From: Anaerorudis cellulosivorans | GTDB lineage: Bacteria > Bacteroidota > Bacteroidia > Bacteroidales > Dysgonomonadaceae | Direction of reading: 5' to 3' | Assembly (NCBI RefSeq): GCF_025943985.1 | Contig: NZ_JAPCWE010000009.1 | Span: forward strand, 1 to 64,000 | DNA: 64,000 nt | Shown: piece after piece, positions 58,680 to 64,000 of the stretch | How positions within the stretch are numbered: the first letter of the stretch is position 1 | Layout: every line of letters begins with the position of its first letter | The notes under the pieces: model-generated | Databases searched by the model: none | Seen by the model: the letters and a program-made list of their open reading frames with translations, nothing else | What the model was told of the DNA's origin: nothing | Made by a program: the position numbers and the translations under genes

Positions 58680-61244
58680 ATGATTATCAGATCAAGTTAT
58701 TCAAATGCGCCTGTTTGGCGAGATATCCAGGTACGTGCCATTTTGCCTATGCAGTTGCAGTTCTTGAATGAAATGGCTCATAATTTATGGTGGGTATGGA
58801 ATGGAAAAGCAAAAAATATTTTCAAAAAAATAGATCCTGAAGGATGGGATAAAAGTCAACAAAATCCGGTTGTTCTTTTACAGAATCTAACGACGGAAAG
58901 AATAGGGGAGATTCTAAATGATCCGGATTTTCTTCAGGAAGCAAACGAGGCTTATCGCGTATTTAAGGATTACATGAGTAAGCCATACGATACTACCCGC
59001 CCGAGTGTTGCCTATTTCAGTATGGAATATGGCTTGACAAATGTACTTAAAACCTATTCCGGAGGTTTGGGAATATTGGCAGGCGATTATCTGAAAGAAG
59101 CCAGCGACAGCAGCGTGGATATTACGGGAGTGGGATTTCTTTACCGATTCGGTTATTTTTCGCAAAGCCTATCGATAGATGGACAACAGATTGCTAATTT
59201 CGAAGCCCAAAATTTCGGAAATCTTCCCATTTCTCAGGTCATGGACGAAACAAACAATCCATTGATTCTTGAAGTACCATTCCACGATAAGATTGTGTAT
59301 TGTAATGTTTGGAAAGTAGCCATAGGGCGCATCAATCTCTATCTTATGGATACCGATATCGACTTAAATGACGAATTCTATCGGTCAATTACGTATCAGC
59401 TTTATGGTGGGGATTGGGAAAACCGGATGAAACAGGAATATCTGTTGGGTGTTGGCGGTATATTGTTGCTGAAGAGATTAGGGATAAAAAAAGAGGTGTA
59501 TCATTTAAATGAAGGTCATGCGGCTCTTATTAATGCACAACGGTTGTGCGATTTTGTAAAAGACGAAAAACTTTCGTTCAATGAGGCATTGGAAATGGTT
59601 CGTGCTTCATCGCTGTATACCGTTCATACTCCTGTGCCTGCCGGACACGATTATTTTGATGAACCGCTTATTGCTAAATATATGGGTAAGCTGGTAGAGG
59701 AAATTGGCATTCCATGGCAACAATTTATGGATTTGGGTCGTGAAAACCCCGGGAGTCACGAAAAATTCTCCATGAGCGTATTCGCATTAAACACTACTCA
59801 AGAGTCAAACGGCGTGAGCGAATTGCACGAAAAAGTTTCCCGTGAAATGTTTCAGCCGGTATGGAAAGGATATTTTCCCGAAGAATTGCATGTAGGACAT
59901 GTTACCAACGGCGTGCATTTGCCCACATGGTCCACCGCTTCAATGAAAGCATTTTATGAGAAACATTTTGATCCGACTTTTTATGACGATGAATCGAATC
60001 TGAATATTTGGGAAAAAATATATGATGTAAGCGACGATGAACTTTGGGAATTACGCATGCATCTGAAAAGAAAACTCATCGAGCATATTCGTACAGAGTT
60101 TCAACACGGCTGGTTGAAAAATCAGGCAACTCCATCCCGTATCGTATCTATTCTCGAACAACTTAATCCCAATGCATTATTGATAGGATTCGCAAGGCGC
60201 TTTGCCACTTATAAACGAGCTTATCTGCTTTTTACCGATTTGGACAGGTTGTCGAAGATTGTGAACGATCCGAAGCGTCCCGTTCAATTTATTTTTGCAG
60301 GGAAAGCTCATCCGGCCGATGGTGCGGGACAAGCGCTGATCAAGCATATTGTTGAAATATCGCGTCGACCCGAATTTTTGGGGAAGATTATTTTTCTCGA
60401 AAATTATGATATGCGATTGGCAAAACGACTCATCGCAGGTGTGGATTTGTGGTTGAATACCCCTATTCGTTTGCAGGAAGCTTCGGGTACTTCGGGACAG
60501 AAAGCCACCATAAATGGTGTACTCAACTTATCGGTAATGGATGGTTGGTGGTACGAGGGTTATAGAGAAGGTGCAGGATGGGCTGTTCCGGCAGAAAAAG
60601 TTTACGAAAATCAAACATTCCAAGACGAATTGGATGCTTTCACCATTTATTCCATGCTCGAAAATGAGATTATCCCCTTGTATTATTCCTATAACAGCAA
60701 TGGGTATTCTCACGAGTGGGTTCAATATATTAAAAAATCCATTGCCCAAATTGCTCCGCGTTTCACCACCAAACGTATGTTGGATGAATATTACGACAAG
60801 TTTTATTTCAAGTTGGCTAATCGTTCTAAAGAATTACGTGTCAACGACTATGCGAAAGCAAAAGAAATTGTTGCATGGAAGGAAAATATGGCATCCAATT
60901 GGGATGAAATAGAGGTAGTAAAACTTGATTTTAATCCAAATCAATATTTGGATATCAGGGATAACAAAAATATTGTCTATGGAGAAGTGGTGATCGACAA
61001 GAAGAATATGATTGGCGATTTGGGAGTAGAATGTGTAATGGTTGATTTTGATCCTATTCGGAATAAAGCTGAGTTTATCGAAAAATATGAATTCGAATTA
61101 GTTAAAACCGAAGGTTCTCTTCTGTATTTTCAGACAAAGGAAGCATTGAATAATCCCGGTACACATCAATATGCGTTACGCATATTTCCAAAAAATCCCG
61201 ACTTGCCTCATCGTATGGATTTTGCTTATGTCCGTTGGATTTAA
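58680..61244 (+). CDS. glgP: Alpha-glucan phosphorylase
   Basis: An 854-residue GT35 enzyme that releases glucose-1-phosphate from storage glucan. It belongs to the alternative (non-maltodextrin) branch. The N-terminal DUF3417-like region (about 10-120, MAHNLWWVWN) precedes the catalytic core with YFSMEYGL and SGGLGILAGDYLKEASD, HLNEGHAALI, HVTNGVHLPTW and RFATYKRAYLL. The PLP-lysine region reads EASGTSGQKATINGVLNLSVMDGWW. It works with the glycogen synthase encoded upstream. A strong terminator follows. Confidence 0.95.
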   Translation: MIIRSSYSNAPVWRDIQVRAILPMQLQFLNEMAHNLWWVWNGKAKNIFKKIDPEGWDKSQQNPVVLLQNLTTERIGEILNDPDFLQEANEAYRVFKDYMSKPYDTTRPSVAYFSMEYGLTNVLKTYSGGLGILAGDYLKEASDSSVDITGVGFLYRFGYFSQSLSIDGQQIANFEAQNFGNLPISQVMDETNNPLILEVPFHDKIVYCNVWKVAIGRINLYLMDTDIDLNDEFYRSITYQLYGGDWENRMKQEYLLGVGGILLLKRLGIKKEVYHLNEGHAALINAQRLCDFVKDEKLSFNEALEMVRASSLYTVHTPVPAGHDYFDEPLIAKYMGKLVEEIGIPWQQFMDLGRENPGSHEKFSMSVFALNTTQESNGVSELHEKVSREMFQPVWKGYFPEELHVGHVTNGVHLPTWSTASMKAFYEKHFDPTFYDDESNLNIWEKIYDVSDDELWELRMHLKRKLIEHIRTEFQHGWLKNQATPSRIVSILEQLNPNALLIGFARRFATYKRAYLLFTDLDRLSKIVNDPKRPVQFIFAGKAHPADGAGQALIKHIVEISRRPEFLGKIIFLENYDMRLAKRLIAGVDLWLNTPIRLQEASGTSGQKATINGVLNLSVMDGWWYEGYREGAGWAVPAEKVYENQTFQDELDAFTIYSMLENEIIPLYYSYNSNGYSHEWVQYIKKSIAQIAPRFTTKRMLDEYYDKFYFKLANRSKELRVNDYAKAKEIVAWKENMASNWDEIEVVKLDFNPNQYLDIRDNKNIVYGEVVIDKKNMIGDLGVECVMVDFDPIRNKAEFIEKYEFELVKTEGSLLYFQTKEALNNPGTHQYALRIFPKNPDLPHRMDFAYVRWI

Positions 61245-61297
61245 GCGATACCTCTATTTGGAACCTTCATTAGTTTAGCGAATAGTCGAAGTAATGT

Positions 61298-61345
61298 AAT
61301 ATACACTCCGTAAATCAGTCGATTTTCGGAGTGTATATTTTTTAA
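61298..61345 (+). terminator. glgP terminator
   Basis: A perfect 13-bp stem (61298-61310 with 61327-61339) is followed by a T-rich tail. It also works as a short inverted repeat ahead of the next promoter. Confidence 0.88.
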
Positions 61346-61351
61346 ATTGTG

Positions 61352-61359
61352 TACTTTTG
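61352..61359 (+). promoter_or_regulatory. Promoter of the DUF5063 operon
   Basis: TACTTTTG matches TAnnTTTG, 45 nt before the ATG at 61404 and just after the glgP terminator. Confidence 0.5.
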
Positions 61360-61403
61360 CATAACCAATTATCTTTATATAGGTAGAAATTGAAAATCGA
61401 AAA

Positions 61404-61985
61404 ATGGCTGAAAACGAAAACGAAAAAATCATTTATTCTCCCGCAGTTATTGAATTTGTAACGGTTTGTGTGGAGTTTTGTGCATTCCTCGAAAAAGATG
61501 AGGTAAAAAGTCGTAACGAATGGTTAGGTAAGATAATACGAATTTTGCCTTTACTGTATCTGAAAGCGACACTTCTTCCGGAAACGGTTCAACTCAATGA
61601 TGAGCCATTGGAAACTTTTGTAAATGAAGAAGATTATGCGCGAATTGAAACAAAAGTGGTTTCCATTATGGGTGAAGACGATATTTATTTGGATGTTTTT
61701 GTAGAAGACATGAAATACAGTGATATGCCTGTGTCTGCCTCTATTTCAGAAGATATCGCCGATATTTATCAGGATATACGAAACTTTGTTTCTGTGTATC
61801 AATATCATCTTACGGCTCAGATGAATGATGCGCTCAGTCGCTGTGTGGAAAATTTTAGAACATATTGGGGACAAAAGTTGGTAAACGTCATGCGCTCTCT
61901 TCATGCGTTGTATTATTTCGATGATCATTTGTTTGAAAAAGAAAGCGGAGATGAAGATTTAAATTTGGATGGCTTGTGGGATTAA
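61404..61985 (+). CDS. DUF5063 protein
   Basis: A 193-residue, acidic, mostly helical cytoplasmic protein of the Bacteroidota family DUF5063. The family-typical segments are FVTVCVEFCAFLE, KIIRILPLLYLKATLLPE and YWGQKLVNVMRSLHALYYFDDH. Its function is unknown. It overlaps the exonuclease gene by 10 bp, and that gene overlaps the methyltransferase gene by 11 bp. The tight coupling suggests a role connected with nucleic-acid processing. Confidence 0.8.
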   Translation: MAENENEKIIYSPAVIEFVTVCVEFCAFLEKDEVKSRNEWLGKIIRILPLLYLKATLLPETVQLNDEPLETFVNEEDYARIETKVVSIMGEDDIYLDVFVEDMKYSDMPVSASISEDIADIYQDIRNFVSVYQYHLTAQMNDALSRCVENFRTYWGQKLVNVMRSLHALYYFDDHLFEKESGDEDLNLDGLWD

Positions 61986-62560
61986 CAATAACAAAAGAAG
62001 AAATAGCAAAACTTCCCAAGGAAACGTTTAACGGGAAAATCGAAGTGATTGACGATATCAATAAAGTACCTGATGCGGTAAATTATCTCCTCTCAAAACA
62101 AATACTCGGCTTCGATACCGAAACCAAACCTTCATTCAAACGTGGGCGGTTGCATAAAGTCGCTCTTTTGCAACTTTCGAGCGAAGACACGTGTTTTTTG
62201 TTTCGACTGAATCGTATCGGTTATCCCGATTTGTTGGATGAAATTATTTGCAATCCCGACATAAAAAAAATTGGTCTTTCGCTCAAAGACGATTTTGCTG
62301 CAATTCGTCGTCGCTCCGATAAAAAACCACAAAATTTTGTTGAACTGCAATCTTTTGTTGATGATTACGGTATCGAAGAGAATAGTCTACAAAAGATATA
62401 TGCCATTCTTTTTGGAAAGAGAATAGCCAAAAGTCAGCGTGTATCCAATTGGGAAGCCAACGAGCTTAGCGAGGCTCAAAAATCGTATGCAGCACTCGAT
62501 GCATGGGCATGTCTTCGCATTTACAATCATTTAATACAGGAAGGTCATAATGAAAAATAG
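61976..62560 (+). CDS. DEDDy 3'-5' exonuclease
   Basis: A 194-residue single-domain nuclease of the RNase D/DnaQ fold. The motifs are ExoI GFDTETKPSF, ExoII LSLKDDFAAI and ExoIII YAALDAWACLRIY, giving the DEDDy set of acids. There is no HRDC domain, so it is not RNase D itself. It probably trims RNA or DNA 3' ends. The start is a GTG (61976) overlapping the previous gene; no ATG is in frame nearby. Confidence 0.88.
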   Translation: MGLTITKEEIAKLPKETFNGKIEVIDDINKVPDAVNYLLSKQILGFDTETKPSFKRGRLHKVALLQLSSEDTCFLFRLNRIGYPDLLDEIICNPDIKKIGLSLKDDFAAIRRRSDKKPQNFVELQSFVDDYGIEENSLQKIYAILFGKRIAKSQRVSNWEANELSEAQKSYAALDAWACLRIYNHLIQEGHNEK

Positions 62561-63743
62561 GGGGGAAATTATACTGAAGCCCAAAAAAGATGAATCACTG
62601 TACCGCTTTCATCCTTGGATATTTTCGGGAGCCATAGCTTCTACATCCGAAGGGTTGCAAGAAGGTGAGGTGGTGAAAGTTTTAGCTGCTGACCGAACTT
62701 TTCTCGGTATAGGTCATTATCAGGAGGGAAGTATTTCAATACGTATTTTATCGTTTGAGGATGAACCCATCGATCGGAATTTTTATATCAAACGTCTTTC
62801 CGATGCTTACCATTTACGGCAAAAAGCAGGGTTGATTCGTCCCGATAATACCATTTATCGTTTGGTGCATGGCGAGGGCGACAATTTGCCCGGTCTTATT
62901 ATCGATATTTATGACAAAACGGCTGTTATACAAGCACATTCGGTTGGTATGCATAAAGATCGTCTTCTGATTGTGGAAGCGTTGCAGGAAGTTGTTTCTT
63001 CGCAAACCGTAGTGCATATTTTTTATAAATCTGAAGCCACGTTATCATACACCGGCGATCCCGAATTTCAGAATGAATATCTTGTGGGAGGAGAAAATGT
63101 AAATCCGATTGCCGTTGAGAATGGATTAAAATTTCATATCGATTGGTTGCGAGGCCAAAAAACAGGTTTTTTCATCGATCAACGAGAAAACCGAAGATTG
63201 TTGGAAAACTATGCAAGAGACCGCCGTGTTCTCAACATGTTTTGTTATACGGGTGGTTTTTCGGCATATGCTTTGCGTGGCGGTGCACAACAAGTGGATT
63301 CGGTTGACAGTTCGGCTAAAGCTGTAATGTTGACAAATGAAAATATCAAATTGAATTTTGCCGATGATACTCGGCATGCTTCGTATTCGGAAGATGCTTT
63401 TAAGTTCTTGAAAAAAATAGAGAAGGATGCCTATGATCTTATCATTCTCGATCCCCCTGCATTTGCCAAACATCGTGGAGCAATAAAAAATGCATTACAG
63501 GGATACCGAAAGCTAAACCTTGCGGCATTCGAAAAAATTGCTCCGGGAGGTATAATTTTTACTTTTTCCTGTTCTCAAGCCATTAGCAGGGAACAATTTC
63601 GACTTGCCGTCTTTAGTGCAGCAGCACTATCACGCAGAAGTGTTCGTATTTTGCATCAACTTGACCAACCGGCCGATCACCCTGTTAATATGTATCATCC
63701 CGAAGGAGAATATTTAAAAGGATTGGTATTGTATGTGGTTTGA
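62550..63743 (+). CDS. RlmI-type 23S rRNA cytosine methyltransferase
   Basis: A 397-residue SAM-dependent methyltransferase. The N-terminal PUA domain (about 1-80, YRFHPWIFSGAIAS) binds RNA. The central region (about 90-180) leads to the Rossmann domain with GFFIDQRENRRLL, RVLNMFCYTGGFSAYALRGG (motif I region) and LIILDPPAFAKHRG (motif IV, DPPAF), then FTFSCSQAIS. This matches the RlmI/RlmK-type family that makes 5-methylcytosine in 23S rRNA. It is translationally coupled to the exonuclease gene. Confidence 0.9.
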   Translation: MKNRGEIILKPKKDESLYRFHPWIFSGAIASTSEGLQEGEVVKVLAADRTFLGIGHYQEGSISIRILSFEDEPIDRNFYIKRLSDAYHLRQKAGLIRPDNTIYRLVHGEGDNLPGLIIDIYDKTAVIQAHSVGMHKDRLLIVEALQEVVSSQTVVHIFYKSEATLSYTGDPEFQNEYLVGGENVNPIAVENGLKFHIDWLRGQKTGFFIDQRENRRLLENYARDRRVLNMFCYTGGFSAYALRGGAQQVDSVDSSAKAVMLTNENIKLNFADDTRHASYSEDAFKFLKKIEKDAYDLIILDPPAFAKHRGAIKNALQGYRKLNLAAFEKIAPGGIIFTFSCSQAISREQFRLAVFSAAALSRRSVRILHQLDQPADHPVNMYHPEGEYLKGLVLYVV

Positions 63744-63850
63744 TTGTTAAAATCGTTAGAAATATGCTTTTAAAGACTTCTTTGGTGTTAAACAAAATTA
63801 AATGTTGGGCTTTTATGGCGAGGAATGATGTTCTATAACATAAAAAGGGC

Positions 63851-63858
63851 TATATTTG
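63851..63858 (+). promoter_or_regulatory. Promoter element of the small RNA
   Basis: TATATTTG matches TAnnTTTG and lies about 7 nt before the predicted 5' end of the RNA. Confidence 0.55.
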
Positions 63859-63864
63859 CATCGT

Positions 63865-63933
63865 GTTTTTCATGGTATTAGATTTAAGGTTAACAATGAA
63901 GATTGGTTGTCGTGAGACAACCTTTTCTTTTTT
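63865..63933 (+). ncRNA. Small RNA, probable Bacteroidales-1 type
   Basis: A self-contained transcription unit of about 70 nt. A promoter element precedes it. Stem 1 pairs TTCAT (63869-63873) with ATGAA (63896-63900). Stem 2 is GGTTGTC-GTGA-GACAACC (63905-63922), followed by T4-C-T6, a terminator. The layout of promoter, two hairpins and terminator matches the published description of the Bacteroidales-1 RNA motif. The family name is from memory of that description and not from a covariance search. Confidence 0.6.
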
Positions 63934-64000
63934 ATATCCTCTCCCTTTATAGTATCACTCCCTTTTCCCGATATTTGCAGACCGATCATTTTTGCAAATT

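Larger units (their letters stand above)
63744..64000. other. Right-edge intergenic region
   Basis: This region carries a small RNA (63865-63933) with its own promoter and terminator. No protein gene is recognisable before the window ends. Confidence 0.5.

Noticed and set aside
1-64000. tRNA, rRNA, CRISPR arrays, insertion sequences, prophage genes
   Set aside because: The intergenic regions were read on both strands; no cloverleaf, spaced repeat array, transposase or phage gene was recognised.

Overview
The window is a chromosomal segment of a Bacteroidota bacterium, almost certainly order Bacteroidales. The evidence is a SusC/SusD pair with glycoside hydrolases, repeated promoters of the form TAnnTTTG, Bacteroidota-specific families (DUF4402, DUF4954, DUF5063, DUF6249), a GT3-type glycogen synthase, and a small RNA at the right edge that fits the Bacteroidales-1 type. 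No rRNA, tRNA, insertion sequence or CRISPR array was found. I annotate 43 protein genes.

Layout. 0.1-0.9 kb: an AbiEi-like antitoxin/regulator behind a long inverted repeat. 1.2-5.7 kb: lytic transglycosylase, uvrA, tpx. 5.9-7.3 kb: an ECF sigma factor between two small membrane proteins. 7.3-9.4 kb: a large secreted TPR protein. 9.5-16.1 kb (minus strand): a cell-surface assembly locus with three DUF4402 subunits, a PapD-like chaperone, a fourth DUF4402 subunit and an usher-like outer-membrane protein ending in a SPOR domain. 16.4-20.6 kb: ftsK, a lolA-like gene, trxB. 20.6-21.7 kb: a MarR regulator and an FMN reductase with a twin-palindrome operator. 22.0-36.0 kb: a polysaccharide utilisation region (TIM-barrel lipoprotein, GH2, SusC, SusD, an unknown secreted protein, GH29, GH3). 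36.0-50.1 kb: ppk1, a phosphodiesterase, a LysE exporter, purL, a thioesterase, dprA, recA, a DUF4954 protein, cysE, cysK. 50.2-64 kb: a tricorn-like protease, mfd, glycogen synthase, alpha-glucan phosphorylase, a DUF5063-exonuclease-methyltransferase operon, and a small RNA.

The most interesting system is the DUF4402 locus. It reads as a chaperone-usher pilus pathway rebuilt for Bacteroidota. The subunits carry signal peptidase I signals (not the lipoprotein signals of the FimA/Mfa1 pili of this order). A periplasmic chaperone keeps the PapD-type basic residue. The usher lacks a recognisable classical C-terminus and instead ends in prealbumin-like domains plus a peptidoglycan-binding SPOR domain. 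A transcription terminator sits between the major-subunit genes and the chaperone gene. The fourth subunit has its signal peptide separated from the only good ATG by a run of seven A, which suggests slippage, phase variation or a sequence error.

Several regulatory structures are readable directly: a 15-bp-arm inverted repeat in front of abiEi, two ATGTT-N2-AACAT palindromes in the marR/FMN-reductase promoter, a roughly 310-nt SusC leader with a 19-codon ORF and a hairpin, and hairpin terminators after tpx, susD, recA, cysK and glgP.
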